From Amorphochlora amoebiformis (taxonomy: Eukaryota; Cercozoa; Chlorarachniophyceae): a DNA stretch of 64,000 nucleotides. The stretch lies in contig BAAHQB010000346.1 in NCBI GenBank assembly GCA_054601695.1, positions 62,001 to 126,000 of the forward strand. The letters run 5' to 3'. This document shows positions 16,133-31,221 of this stretch, piece by piece (position 1 is the first letter of the stretch; the number at the start of each line of letters is the position of its first letter). The notes beneath the pieces were generated by a model. The model ran no database searches. It was given only the letters and a program-made list of their open reading frames with translations, and was not told where the DNA came from. The translations under genes and the position numbers were made by a program.

Positions 16133-16163
<31 letters not shown>

Positions 16164-16241
16164 TCATATGTACATTTATGTATGTATGTACATGAATATA
16201 CATATTATATACAAATATACACGTAACATTATACATATGTA

Positions 16242-16272
<31 letters not shown>

Positions 16273-16541
16273 TAAATATATATATATATGTACATAATAT
16301 ATGTTTTTATATATATGTGTGTATGTAGGGATGTATGTATGTATAATGTACACATAAATGTGCATATTGCATATGTATGGATGCAGTTACATATACATGA
16401 ATATATTGTCTGTTTTTGGTATCCAACTAAGCATTTATATTACATACGTATACACATATATAAATATATAAATGTATATACATAAATATATATATATATA
16501 AATGTATATATAATTATATATATACGTATATAAACAAATAT

Positions 16542-16626
<85 letters not shown>

Positions 16627-16656
16627 CGTGTCTGTTGTCTATGTGTTCCGTTATGA

Positions 16657-16691
<35 letters not shown>

Positions 16692-16831
16692 CTAAATGTA
16701 TATATATTTATATGTGTATATATATTCATATAATACAGACTATATATATATTTGTTTATATGTAAATGTATATAAATAATATAGACTATGTATGTACATA
16801 TATCTATGTAGATGTTTATGTACATATTTAG

Positions 16832-16877
<46 letters not shown>

Positions 16878-17105
16878 TATAATATCAGAGAAATAAAAAT
16901 TATATATATATGTACATATACATATATATATATATATATATATATTTGCATCTATAAATACAAAGATATAGATGTGACATATTATATATCTAGTATATAC
17001 ATATACACATAAATAATATATGTGTTTATGTATAATATATATATATATATATATCGTAGGGGTGGCCCATGCGCGGCCAGAAACGTGAGCTGTAAACCTC
17101 ACTAG
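9998..17105 (+). CDS. Glycine-rich protein of unknown function, many small exons
   Basis: Unrecognised protein. Proposed exons: 9998-10102 (ATG ATG), 10267-10360, 11560-11626, 11682-11731, 11906-11966, 12917-12973, 13886-13996, 14592-14668, 14941-15030, 15336-15392, 15661-15731, 15965-16021, 17060-17105 (TAG). From 11560 to 15392 eight exons agree in phase at every junction, which supports the strand. One phase break remains between 10360 and 11560, so at least one exon there is missed. Content: a mixed N-terminal part including LVEELGQ; three Gly runs (GGGGGG at the start of exon 13886 and near its middle, eight Gly in exon 14941); between them [17 protein letters not shown]; a Cys-containing tail. 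The last three exons are open in more than one frame, so the C-terminus is doubtful. The opposite strand reads as Pro-rich in places but its phases do not chain. Confidence 0.5.
10575..10641. repeat. Uninterrupted (TA)n run
   Basis: One of the longest pure TA runs. Comparable ones lie at 16555-16623, 29883-29951 and 56003-56070. Together with TATG and TACA variants this motif makes up most of the window. Confidence 0.95.
10684..11245. repeat. Five-copy tandem repeat, about 70-90 bp units separated by (TA)n
   Basis: Units start near 10684, 10787, 10912, 11024 and 11154. Each holds ATTACGACTTACAT, GAAAACTAAATGCACATATT (or close variants) and ends TTCACCTTTTAGATCTCAAG, followed by a TA run. The second copy lacks an internal stretch. 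The array fills the intron of the glycine-rich gene where an exon appears to be missing, and every copy ends with a plausible 3' splice site (pyrimidines plus TTTTAG). Confidence 0.85.
13495..13618. repeat. Two-copy tandem duplication, about 75-bp period
   Basis: ATGAGAAGTTTACTAAATAT, then ATGTATAAAAACGTCCAAA, occurs at 13497-13543 and 13571-13617, separated by a TA run. Confidence 0.85.
13680..13838. repeat. CCCTAA-type tract with an inverted copy of the 60-bp repeat
   Basis: CCCTAATCTAGCCCTAGCCC at 13682 is followed by a reverse-complement copy of the dispersed unit (13793-13835: CAATGGTCCTAGG, CTGCTGAATAATCTCATCC). It lies in an intron of the glycine-rich gene. Confidence 0.8.
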
Positions 17106-17324
17106 CCTATTCTAGTATTACTAGATTAGAATAGAAGTCACAAAATCAAACCAAAGTTGAGCTTAAGACTAGTTAAGATCTCGAGTCGGACTGTATCGAG
17201 AATATTGTAGTTCAAATAGTACTAGGGTGATATATAAGTACTTCTTGTACTAACATTCGAAAATCAATAATTATCATCTGATACATCTTAATTGGATTGG
17301 ATCATTGACTAATTTGAAGGAGAA

Positions 17325-17545
17325 CTAATTTAGTGCAAAAATGTGAGGAACTACTAGTCCTGAGTGAGAGCAGTACAATTCCCAGTTTTTGTACCGGGAC
17401 AACGATTTTTCCTTAGCCTGATGTGATATTACACATGTATGTTTTTGCCATGATGTTTTTGACATAACTAGATAATGTATATAATGTAAATTCACATATT
17501 ATATATATATATCTAGTATATATATATATATATATATTATAAATG

Positions 17546-17588
<43 letters not shown>

Positions 17589-17848
17589 ATATGTAATATA
17601 TATTTTCAAAACATATAACCATGTACGTATCATAGATGTAATATATATGTAGATGTATACGTATACCTATACACACATATATATATATGTATATATATAT
17701 ATATGTATATATATGTATGTATGTATATATCGCCTTGGGTGGCGCCCCACCTTAAATTAGGCACTCACCAAAGGTGGCGTCCCACTTTAATAGGTCACCC
17801 ACCTTAGGTGACGCCCCACCTTAAGTCTATCTAGTCTATATATACACA

Positions 17849-17883
<35 letters not shown>

Positions 17884-17941
17884 GGATACATATGTTTTTA
17901 CATACACACACATATATATATATGTATACATATATATATTA

Positions 17942-17982
<41 letters not shown>

Positions 17983-18086
17983 GTATGTAATGTATTACAT
18001 GTTGTAAACTTCAAAACGATTCTTTATGAATGTATCTCTGTTATATATATTAAATATTCTTATATGTATATATGTATACATACATA

Positions 18087-18126
<40 letters not shown>

Positions 18127-18349
18127 GACCATGATGTTAGGCAAGAATAGAAATATCCAAAACGACACGCAAATCGCCCAAGGCAACCAATGTCGGCTCA
18201 ACAGACAGTACCTACATTGGAATATATATATGTGTGTATATATGTATATATATATATACATATAACATGTATTTATGTTATGTATGTGAATAATTCAATA
18301 TGTATATGTACATATACATCTACATAATATATACACTATATGTGTGTAG

Positions 18350-18388
<39 letters not shown>

Positions 18389-19022
18389 CATATATGTCTA
18401 TATTGTATCTGATACAAATATTACTAAATTTTTTTAAATATAAAAATGTTGTATTGTATATATGTTAAACTACACATACCACTTTTGCAACCAACCCCAT
18501 ATAGACATATATGTGTACATTTATACATATACACATGTTACACATGCAATACATATTTATATATACATATAATATATATTACAAAATATCTAGCTATTAC
18601 ATACTTTTAAATTCACTAATACATATATCTTTAAATCTCACCCAGAATAAATCATAATCTCCCCCAGATAGTTGGGGTTCCTCGTATGTCTAAACACTCC
18701 CTCTCGTATCAGCCTCCCCGGTCGGTACCTGAAAACTGTATCTTTTACAACCTACCTTTCACGTGTTCTTTGTAAATTAATAGACATGTATGTTACCATG
18801 TCTCAGGGAAGTGAGTTGGAATATGAGTTCTAGGAGTTCAAAGTAAGGATTAAGGTGTGCGCTAGACTATGTTGGAGCAATTAGTACTTGAGCATGAAGA
18901 ACTTTTGGGCGTCGCCGACGTACATGAAGAACATACCCTAGGAATATATATATATATGTATATTTATATTTATATGTTTGCATACTTACACGCATATGTA
19001 CATATATATCCAAAAGTATGTG

Positions 19023-19063
<41 letters not shown>

Positions 19064-19513
19064 GTACATTTCATATGTAGTATATACAACATTAAGAATA
19101 TGTTTGGCATATTCATAGCAGATATACATTACATACAATGTTACATATACACATTTCTAGTATTAAACATGTATATTTAATAAGAGAAAACGGGATTTGT
19201 CTAGAGCGCAAGACAGATGAGGAGGACGAGACTCACTCAGTCATTATTGCTTGAAACAGAGGAGAGAGGGGGAGTGAAAGGGAGGGGAAAGATGAGAGAA
19301 CAGAGTGTCAAGGGAGTGACGAGAAAGAGTAGTAAGGAGTTAGGGAGGAGCAGGAAGAATGATCTATATACATATATATATATATATTTGTGTATACATG
19401 TTTACGTATATTAATATAATACGTGCATGGATGTATACCTACATAAATGGCAAATAAATATATGGTATGCATATACTTATTATTACTACTATTACATATA
19501 TACATATATTTAC

Positions 19514-19555
<42 letters not shown>

Positions 19556-19945
19556 AATATATGTGAACATGCATATATTTTCCGATCTCTCTTACACCAT
19601 CTCTCTCTCGCCCTCTTCCCTCGCTCTCTCCCCTCGGTCTCTCCTCTCGTTCTCTCCCCTCCCTCTCTCCCTTTTGTGCCCCCCTATTTTTTCTCTCCGG
19701 GCTCTTTCTCTCTCCTCAACACACACACATATATATATATATATTTATACATATATGTGTATATATATATATTTATACATAAATGTATATATATATATAT
19801 GTATATGGTACAATATGTTGCACAAATATTATATATACTGTACGTATAATATACCATTATATATGTATATGTGTGATACATACCATCGTGTACAACATAA
19901 GGGCTGCACAAATCAACAGTCCTGGGGCCTGTACATGAAATATAT

Positions 19946-19982
<37 letters not shown>

Positions 19983-20720
19983 AGTACATACATATATAGT
20001 TTTCTTTACGCACACATGTATATATGTATTATATATACAACTCTATATATATATATATATATGTATGTACACACACATGTGTATCTATATATACTTATGT
20101 ACACTGTGTAATTATATCAAAAGTGTACATAAAAATATGTCGTATGTAGATGTGACTATTATATCATGTAAGTACACACATATTTATATACGTATATGAG
20201 TACACACACACACATATATATATATATGTATGTATGTATAATATACATATGTTATCGACCTCATAGGGGTTGGTGACAATAATCCACGATGTTATCCAAT
20301 GGACTATTATATACACACACATATGCATAAGTACATATATACACATACGTATATATATATATATATATATTGATATATGTATACATACATATGTATTATG
20401 TATATGTCTGTATTTCTACATTAATATTATATATGTAATATAAAAATAGTTATATGTATATATATATATATATATACGTACATATATATAATGTATATAA
20501 TACATATATATATTATATATATAATATATATATATATATGTATGTATACATATATACATATGTATACCGGCGGCGGATAAGAAGCAGAAGAGAAAGATGG
20601 GTAGGTTGAGCTCGATCTCAAACCTACATAGATGTAGAGATATACATCTCGAACCTACATACACATAGAGATATACATAACAAATATACGTATATATATA
20701 TATATTTAGATTTGTATTAA

Positions 20721-20755
<35 letters not shown>

Positions 20756-20845
20756 TATATCATTCATCTTCACTTCCAACTTACATATGTATACACATGG
20801 TTATGTACGGTAAATGGATTAAGTAAATGAAAATATATATGAATA

Positions 20846-20902
<57 letters not shown>

Positions 20903-21064
20903 CGCATATATACATGTATATATGCACAATGTAATAGGTGTATACTTCTATTATTTGTAAATGCATCTATATATGTATTATAAGCATAAGATACATGTAT
21001 GTATATGTATGTATGTACAAATCCTATATACATATAAAAATGTATTAAAATCGTACATAAAATA

Positions 21065-21113
<49 letters not shown>

Positions 21114-21695
21114 ACAAACGTATTGAAACATCAATTCATTACCCCCAATCCGGAAAGTAGATATACCTGAAGGAGAAGAGATACAAATATAAGAATAAGT
21201 AGTGTGAACATATATATATTCATATATATGATTTATATTTTATGTAGATATATACAAATATATATATACATATATCTAAATAAATCCCAGAAATTACCAT
21301 TTAATCACACACACACACATATATATATATGTTATATATATATATGTATATATATATTTATATATATAACATGTTTATTACATATGCATATCCCTATGTA
21401 TGCCGCAAACGTATTAAATGTAAACATGTTCAAATATATACATATATGTATGCATATATGTATATATATATTATATACCTATCTATGTGCGAAAATAGAA
21501 AGATATTGTATTTGATACAATAAATATACGACATACATGCACAACCTCCATAAGATGTTAGGAATACATATGTACATACGAATCTACATAAACTTAAACA
21601 AAAATATGTTTATACATATTCACACACATATACACATATAATATATATACACATAATATACAAAGAAGTTTACATGTATACATACATATATATAT

Positions 21696-21744
<49 letters not shown>

Positions 21745-22348
21745 CATATACATCAGTATAGAGAGTGGAAGAGAGGAAGCGAGACAGGAGGGAGAGGCAG
21801 ACGAGGCAGACGGAGAGGAGGGATAGATGGACAGACTGAGAGAGGAGGGAGAAAGGAGAGAATGAGTGAGAGAAGCAAGGAATGAAAAATAGAGGGAAAG
21901 AGAGAGCGTGTGTTTGAGTGAGAGCGATATGTATGTGTATTTATGTGTGTTTATGTGTGTTAACAGCGTGAATGCATAAACACCTTGTACATACCTAAGA
22001 CAATATACAATTACACTATCTATGTATCATATATGAATGCATTTGAATATACAATATACAATATTACATTGTAACAATGGACACCATATTATTTACGTAT
22101 AAATCGTACATGTATTCCGTAAATATATCTTTGTATGAATCTACGAATTCCTTACTTCAAGATCCAAGCAAACCCATAGGAACCGTGGATTGCCAGGTAT
22201 ACGCAGGGTGTGATTTGGGCGATTTTACCGTGATACAATATCATCGATAGAATCACGAAGAAGCACTAGAGTATTAGGGTTAGGATTAAGGATGAATTAG
22301 AATTAGATTAGGTTTAGGTTTAGGGTATAGAAATCTATATTTCGTGGG

Positions 22349-22379
<31 letters not shown>

Positions 22380-22510
22380 TGTATGTAAGAATATTATGTA
22401 TTACTCAATTTATGCATGAATAAATGTTTATGGAAACATAAAATTTAATGTGCATAATTATTACTTTGAATCTGTATGTTAATACTTATATATATATATG
22501 TATGTTTATA

Positions 22511-22549
<39 letters not shown>

Positions 22550-22962
22550 CAATGTAAACACAGATACATATATAGTATGCACGTAACACATATGGCACGC
22601 ACTTACTCTCTCTTTCTCTCTCTTTCTCTCTAATATATATATATATATATATATATAATGCATCTGAAATATTGCATGTTTTTTCAAACATATGTACATT
22701 CGATATACGAAATACTTTACATATGTACATTTGATGTACATATACATTTGATGTACTTCACATTTATTCATAAACTTATATGTATGTGCAGTACTGAAAA
22801 TTTAAAATTTGATGTGTACAAACGTAAATTATTATTTTGAATACGTATGTATGTTCATACATATTATAATATATATGTATGTGTATATAATATATATATG
22901 TGTATATATAATATATATATATATATGTGTACATACAATATGTATGTGTATATATATATATG

Positions 22963-23003
<41 letters not shown>

Positions 23004-23017
23004 CATACACAAAAAAT

Positions 23018-23066
<49 letters not shown>

Positions 23067-23218
23067 TTCATATATGTATATTATACATGTATATATATAT
23101 ATGTATATATATATTTTTATACACATATATTATATATATTATATATACATATATATATATATGTTTATGTATACATATGTTTATATACATGTGTGTGTGT
23201 ATATATTATATATATGTG

Positions 23219-23259
<41 letters not shown>

Positions 23260-23766
23260 GTATGTATACATATGACATATATGCATGTAAACATAATGTA
23301 TGTGTGTACCTTTATACACAGCACATTAGACACATGCGTATTACATGGTATTACCAACGCCTTATGCAGGTTAATTGCCTGGTTTAACGTCTGAAAACCT
23401 ACATGATTGAGATTTAACACTTCATATACACTCTCACCCATGGACCTTTTAAGCAACCCTCCCCCGGGCCTACATGTTTCTTCTAGAACTGGCATTTCCC
23501 TCATGTAGTACCAAATACAGGCAAAACTTGGGAAGCCTTGCGCTGCTTCAGACCGAGTAGCTGATATCATCAAAAAGGCGATTAATTTTCCATTTTAGAG
23601 GAACTCTTGGGTTTTTTTCAAGAAGAAGAAGATGCAAAGGGGTATAAGGAGAGGAAGAAAGAGGTATGGAAGGTAAACCCGGTCTGCAACGCGTAGCATT
23701 GCTCCGCGTGCCAATGGTAGAAGGGAATGACAATGTGAGATGTTGAGGTAGCAGAAATGTGAACAT
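17325..23766 (-). CDS. DUF1295 / steroid-reductase-like membrane enzyme
   Basis: Multi-pass membrane protein of the DUF1295 group, related to sterol reductases and isoprenylcysteine methyltransferases; substrate unknown. Eleven phase-consistent exons in transcript order: 23766-23679, 23560-23310, 22265-22156, 21166-21143, 20623-20568, 20303-20260, 19928-19884, 18937-18888, 18728-18642, 18211-18130, 17417-17325 (TAG); 309 residues. Diagnostic pieces: [15 protein letters not shown]; hydrophobic [14 protein letters not shown] and [30 protein letters not shown]; the family signature [26 protein letters not shown] followed by FLFLPNIM; and the tail [13 protein letters not shown]. These match the known order KyftLK, [14 protein letters not shown], lPWl, FLPNM, SRYPgW. 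The N-terminus ([19 protein letters not shown]) could be an organelle or ER targeting sequence. The start exon and exon 2 are less sure than the rest. Confidence 0.88.
17731..17826. repeat. GC-rich GGTGGCG(T/C)CCCACCTTA repeat cluster
   Basis: Several copies of a short GC-rich unit, GGTGGCGCCCCACCTTA and variants, in tandem within TA-rich DNA, in the intron between the last two exons of the DUF1295-like gene. The same unit recurs at 37030-37545. The unit is close to self-complementary. Confidence 0.8.
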
Positions 23767-24176
23767 ATTAGCGTAAGATACCCTTAATTAATTAACTTGT
23801 CGGCCGAACTTTTATGAACGAAATTAATTTGTCGGACGAACTTTTACGAATGAAATTAATTTCCCGCTCGGCACCTCGGAGAATTATTATTGCCCTCCGC
23901 ACCGACCTCACAAGTCAAGCTCCCGAACTCCGTCAACGACAAGGCTCCGCCACCGTTCAGAGAAGGGAAGCTTCCACATCTTGTCCGGGTACGCCCCTCT
24001 TCTTCCAATATGTTATTGCCACACATCAAGTAACTTTTTGGTCGGTGATGAGAAACACTGCTGCTATCCTGTTGAGGGAGAAACTCCCCGTGAAAGCATC
24101 TCAGTAATTCACGTCTGAGACTACAAACTCATTTTCCAGACTCGTATCACCATTTCTGATATCTATGGATGTTTTT
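23767..24176. other. Intergenic region with a short tandem duplication
   Basis: Unique sequence between two minus-strand genes. Near 23795-23855 a unit of about 32 bp (core GTCGGCCGAACTTTTATGAA / GTCGGACGAACTTTTACGAA followed by ATTAATTT) is present twice. All plus-strand frames of 23860-24110 are open for long stretches, which makes a coding call here unreliable. It probably holds the promoter of the DUF1295-like gene. Confidence 0.5.
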
Positions 24177-25191
24177 CTAATCATGTGTGTTTTTCTCATT
24201 TGGAGATACCATCTTAAATTTCTACAGAAGAGGGTTTGGATATTCCACCACCTTAACTCGGTTGGCTGGCTCTGTCCGCTCATCGCAATGCGGGCACCCT
24301 ATTTTTCTATGGTGTATAGCCGTAGTCGATGCAAAACCCGATATTAAATGCATATTTTGGTTGATGAGCCCTCCGTGGCTCTCCCATAGTGTGCGCGTTG
24401 CTATATTCCTAGTCCAACAGGAGTCACTATGTGGCAATTACCTTGCGGAAATCCCATAGGAAACGACATTTCATTTTCGTCCATTTGCCTTTATATCAAA
24501 TATTTAATACACATGATGCATAATTCTTCAAGATATGTACGAAGGGAATAACACACACACATTATATCTATAAACTTAGGGTTTGAGGGTATGAGGTGCG
24601 CCGTCAAGACTTCATGATTTCTCTTCGGCTGTTGATGTCGCCACTATCACCCCGTACGTATATATCTCGTACGTAGATATGATACATATCATATACATAT
24701 AATTGTATGTTAATGTAACTTGAATACATGTGTATGTGTGTTTGAATAATTCGCATCCTCTGCATTTTTCGGAGGTCGTTGACCCCCCTGCGATATCTCG
24801 CGAAAAGAATTTTTTCTGAGGGAGAACAAATTTAGATGTTTAATCTGAGGGCTTAGTTAATTTGTACTATGACCTTCAGGATCCCATCCAGATAAATATA
24901 AATATATGTCTATGTGATTTTTCCTCATGATTGGTTTACGTTACATTATGTGCAATGTATATCACTTACGGCCTCAACTATTTGACACCGCGAGTTTCCA
25001 TGCGCGTGTGTCCGGTTCGGAGGCCACGATCAGAAACAGTCCAATATCCTTGTGAGCGCCCATATCCATGACGCCTCTCAGTGGAAAGGGCTGAGATATT
25101 TTTGGCCTCAAGAAAAACTGCCTGATTAATTACTTACATATAATATATTATATATATATATACATAATATATATGTATACATATTTTATAT

Positions 25192-25228
<37 letters not shown>

Positions 25229-25825
25229 ATATATATATATATATATATTTCTATATATATATATATATTTCTGTAATATATATATATATATAATATATGT
25301 ACATGGCTGTCTGTATGTATCTGCACGGAGTATATGATGACTGAAAATCTCTATCCTTGGATGTCTGAGCCTGTACCATAGCCAAAACAACCCATTGGTG
25401 ATGATTGGTACTGTGTTTGCTGAGCACCGCTGACAAAAGCAGTCTGACTCGACCTCCAGTTCGGAGCTATCTTCATAATATATGTGATAGAATATGCTAA
25501 TTATTTCTATAAATTTTTAATGCAAAATTCTCACGGTACAGGTATTAAAGTATGCTCAGTAATTGTCTGACGTCCGCTCAATCTGCTTGACAAAAGTTCA
25601 TTGGTAGATAGTGTGTATAGTGTTTTAGTCGCAGATCGTCATGTTTGTCCACGGCTGAATGTCAAGTTACATCTTATTCTGATTTGATTTGCCATAAAAC
25701 TCGCACATCGATCACTCGCGCATCGATCGAATCTGCTTTTTGTCATTTACAAAATTTATGACTCATGCATGCCAGGCTAAATAATCATACATTAATTACC
25801 TGGCGTCACAATGGCGCTGTGACAT
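24177..25825 (-). CDS. Unrecognised 210-residue protein with a CPHC motif
   Basis: No family recognised. Seven exons, all phase-consistent, in transcript order: 25825-25800 (ATG), 25443-25303, 25121-24979, 24815-24728, 24643-24611, 24408-24252, 24221-24177 (TAG). Visible features: a segment FLRPKISQPFPLRGVMDMG followed by the hydrophobic DIGLFLIVAS; a basic stretch RYRRGVNDLRKMQRMR; a late GCPHCDERTEP with paired cysteines that could bind a metal; a short polar C-terminus. The donor of exon 3 (GTTGAG) is weak, and reading through it would end the protein at 24974 with 104 residues instead. All six junctions matching in phase is the main support; other frames of the same islands are also partly open. 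Confidence 0.5.
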
Positions 25826-25851
25826 GATGAGGCATTACACACACACACACT

Positions 25852-25906
<55 letters not shown>

Positions 25907-26911
25907 ATATATATATATATATATGTATATGTAATATATATATATATATATATATATAAAGTATATATACATATAAAGTAGATATCATATGATGTATACA
26001 AGATACATTGTATATGCATATTATGCACTAGATATAAACATGAACATATACATATGTATGTGTGTGTGTTTGTATGTGTACATGTATTTATACACATAAA
26101 TTGTATACTAGTAAAAATAATATATATATATATTATGCTATGTTAATATGAACGTATATAAATCATGATACATGATACCATATATTTATATGTGTGTACG
26201 TATGTGTATATGTGTGTGTGTATGTACATATGTGTATATATGTGTATATATCATCCGACAATACATACATATGTACAGTACCAATATCTTTTATCAAGAC
26301 TACGATACATTATGCGTACGTACGTACGTACGTATACATGCTATATGTATACGTATCATGATACATACGTTTAAATTTTATAATTATAAGTATCATGAGC
26401 TAGTGCATACACGCTGGTATTATGATAACGGTATGATATATAGTGTATGCGTATATATATCACATAGTTTTTGGAAATGAAAAATATGTGTATGTGTGTG
26501 TATATGTATGTATATATATGTATCATGTATGTGTGTATATCATAGTCTGGATAGTGTATATAATATGGATAATGATGTATAATATTATGTGTGATACGTA
26601 CTTGATATATATGCGCACAAAGTGCTATGATATACTAGATATGTGTTTCTCTATTTTGATATACGATATGTGTGTACCAGTTACCTGTATTGATACCATA
26701 TGCGTATACATTTTACTAGTATACAATGTTGTGACGTATTCCTAGTATTCCTAGTATTCCCACTCCACGGTAATCCATGCGTATGATGTAATATTTTGTA
26801 TGGTGTTATATCTAGAACGTGGTTATTACACAAAAATGTTAATACAAAGTATACACAAGTACAAAATGTACACAACTTATACAGAAGTTTAATTATTTTT
26901 GATATTTTTTA
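25826..26911. other. Intergenic microsatellite region
   Basis: Between the first exon of the CPHC gene and the 3' end of the next minus-strand gene. It holds CA, TA and TATG/GTAT repeats, including (TACG) runs around 26310-26340 and near-palindromic ATACGTATCATGATACATACG. I see no exon with believable splice sites. Confidence 0.5.
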
Positions 26912-27352
26912 TTACTGCATATTGCGCAGGAAAATGCGATGCTGCGCTGCTTTGCAGCTATTAGCGTAGAGTACGCTATTTCCGCGAGAGTAGCGCACTG
27001 CAGCGCGGCGTAGAGTAGAATCATTCAAAGTCTGGATCGGCACCCCCCAGCGCGACGCATTTTGGCACTGTCCTGCCGCAGTATCTACATATGATAATTA
27101 TAATAATATACACCGTGATGTATCTAGCTAGATATGTATATACACATATATATATATGTATATATATATATATATGTATATAATATATGTATGTATATGA
27201 TACATATATATTGTAATATGTATTGCACACATGTACTTCAAGTCTAATGCTGACTCTAAATATAAATTTAATGGTAACCATAATTGAACGACGTTGTTAT
27301 ACATATATATATATATATATGTAATATATATATATATATATATACATGTATG

Positions 27353-27385
<33 letters not shown>

Positions 27386-27677
27386 ATATATATATATAAT
27401 GTATGCGTAAATTTATAACTCTTACGAATGTATGTGTCTATATGTATATGTGTATGTGTATGTGTGTACAAATAAACAGCACAAGGCAAAAACATTAGAA
27501 TGGAAGGCATGATTCGCCAATGTTATCTTCCATAATTACCTCCATTATTAGACTCCCTCCTCACCAGAAAAAATGACCAGGTCGGTCGGACAGCTGACAC
27601 ATATACCCAGTAATGTTTCATGTATACCTTTAAGTGTATGTGCTTGATTTCGTATACATTGTACAATATAAACATAT

Positions 27678-27714
<37 letters not shown>

Positions 27715-27848
27715 GTGTATGTGTATATATAAATATATACATAAATATATATATATATATATATATATTGTACATACACACACACATATATATATATATA
27801 TATTATATATGTACATGTACATGTATAAAGAAATATATATATATATAT

Positions 27849-27896
<48 letters not shown>

Positions 27897-28829
27897 GTAC
27901 ATATATATACATATATATCTATATATATATTTATATATATATATATATATATTATACATATAATAATAATAATAATATATACATATATATATATATATTA
28001 TACATATAATAATAATAATATATATATATATATATATATATATGTGAAAGGGACTACAAATTTAAACATGATCTATTTGCTCTCATAATTTTTCACTCTC
28101 AATATTTCTCTTCTTTCTTTCTCTCCTTCTCTCTCTCTCTCTCCTACACAATGTATACAAATATATATATATATACATATATATATATATTATATATATA
28201 TATATATATAAGGTTTAGACGGGGTTGTGAGAATTGGGACGTATCAGAGGAATCTTCCAGGTTAAAGAAAGGATAGAGCGTAAGGGTGAGAGTGGGGTAG
28301 AGAGGATTAGAGAGAGAGGGAGAGGGGCTGGAGAGGGTGAGAGACGGTTAGAGAGGGAGAGAGTCGATTAGAGAAAAAAGGAAGGGTTTACGTAGAGACA
28401 TGAAGAGAATGTGAGAGCGAGACATGTCGAGAGGATGAGGGAGAGAAGAGAGGGTAAGAAAGGTCAAGAGGGTAAGAAAGATCGAGAGGGGTGAGAGAGA
28501 GAGGGAAGAGAGAGTGAGGAGAGTGAGGAGAGAGAGAGAGAGGAAAGAGATCTTGGGGAAGAAAAGGAGAGAGATATATAGAGCGAGAATGAAGGATGGA
28601 AGAGAGAGAGAAGGTAAAAGAGAGACAAGGCAAGAAGAAAAGAGAGAGAAGGCAAGAAGAAAGAGAGAGAAGGCAAGATTGAGAGAGGTGAGAGAAAGAG
28701 AGAGAGAAAGCAAGAGAAAGAGACTATATATGTATGTGTGTATAGGTATGCACGTACGGTATAAACGTACCGACTCCGGATCGATTTCTATCTCGATAAC
28801 GTTGATCTAACATTATATTACATATGTAC

Positions 28830-28869
<40 letters not shown>

Positions 28870-29237
28870 TATATACTTTATATGCACACAGGGGTATATA
28901 TATATATATTCGTGAGTATATTGTATATTTATGTATATATACCGATATGTGTACATATATATGTGTATATATATATATATATATATGTAAAAAATGATAC
29001 GTGCACACGTACAAAATTATCTATAAAAAATATTTAAGTACGATCGAATATAGTATACATATGCATTTTAGTATATATATATATATATATATATATTATT
29101 ATTATTATTATACAATATAAATCTATGATATCACTACATACGTATGCACACTTAGAATTACATCATACGAGAGGGTGATATATATGTATATTTACATATA
29201 TATATACATGTGTATTTACATATATATAAATATATCG

Positions 29238-29269
<32 letters not shown>

Positions 29270-29320
29270 TACATATATATATATATATGCATATATACGC
29301 ATATACACAAACACACACAA

Positions 29321-29351
<31 letters not shown>

Positions 29352-29367
29352 GGTATATGAAAATATA

Positions 29368-29440
<73 letters not shown>

Positions 29441-29521
29441 ATTTACATATATATCATGTAAATATATACATAGATGTAGTTACATATATACATATACAGA
29501 TTTATGTACATATATAAATAT

Positions 29522-29553
<32 letters not shown>

Positions 29554-29687
29554 CTATGCGAGTGTATATATATATATATATATATATGCACATTTAGATA
29601 CGACCATATGTGTAGGTTTGTTACAAAGTTACCCTATGCTTCTTTGAAAACCTTTCTAAGACATCCGACAGCCCTGGATCTATGTAA

Positions 29688-29722
<35 letters not shown>

Positions 29723-29878
29723 CAATATATATATATATATCTTAAAGTACATATGTATATGGATATAACAGATATACACATATTAACATGATGTAGACAT
29801 ATGTAGTTGTATCGTTACTACTGAGTACACATATAGAGAAATAATTAACGTATATATCTATATATATATACATATGTA

Positions 29879-29955
<77 letters not shown>

Positions 29956-30077
29956 GTATGTAATCACCCGAGTCGAGGTCGTCTGGGTGTACACAAAGAC
30001 ACTCGACGTGGCGGTCAAGGCGTACAGGACCGTGGATCTAATATACATCCTCATATACTCAAATATTTACAAATATG

Positions 30078-30126
<49 letters not shown>

Positions 30127-30386
30127 TTTATGATGTAGTGTATAGTAGGAATATATATAAGTACATATGTATAGAATATATATATATATATATATGTATA
30201 TATCTATATGTATGTATGTATATTATACATGTACGTGAATGAGTATATAAATAATATATATGTACAGAAAGTATAAAAAAAACGTAGAATATATATATAT
30301 ATATGTATAAAATTATATATATAATATATACCATGCCTTTTTTCTAGAGAGTTGTAATATGTTTATATATATATAGACATATGTAT

Positions 30387-30423
<37 letters not shown>

Positions 30424-30715
30424 CATATGGTCGATAAATTATTAGATATCCTTGAATATCGTATAAAATTTAAATAAATTTATATATGTATACTATCGTT
30501 ATGTACATATGTGTGCATATGTTCTTTACACTTACACACGCATGTACATATCATATATGCTGTGTAATACCTGAACCTCTTTATACCTATGAATCATTGT
30601 CGATGGACAACTAATTTAATACATTATATGTATATTGGTATACAAATATATATATATATATATATGTATATAAATATATATATATGTATATACATATTTA
30701 CATATATATATATGT

Positions 30716-30746
<31 letters not shown>

Positions 30747-30994
30747 ATATAAATATATATATATATATTTATATTTATGTATATATATATATATGTATAT
30801 ATAATATGTAATATTTATAAGCATATGTAACATACTATGCGTATATATGTGTATATTAAGCCTCCTTGGCCAAAATTTTAAAACTAATCAACCTTTATAA
30901 TACTAACGCTAAAAAACCATAACCCTGTTCCTACCCCCAAGGCTTGCGTCCTGACGCGACCTCTGCGACGGCCTAGATATAGTAAACATACATA

Positions 30995-31031
<37 letters not shown>

Positions 31032-31171
31032 CATATATATATATATATCCTTGTATATATACTATATATATATACACATTTATGTATATGTATAATATAT
31101 ATATATATATATGTGTGTACTTACATACACATACATAAGACTATATATACATATATATATATATATACACG

Positions 31172-31221
<50 letters not shown>

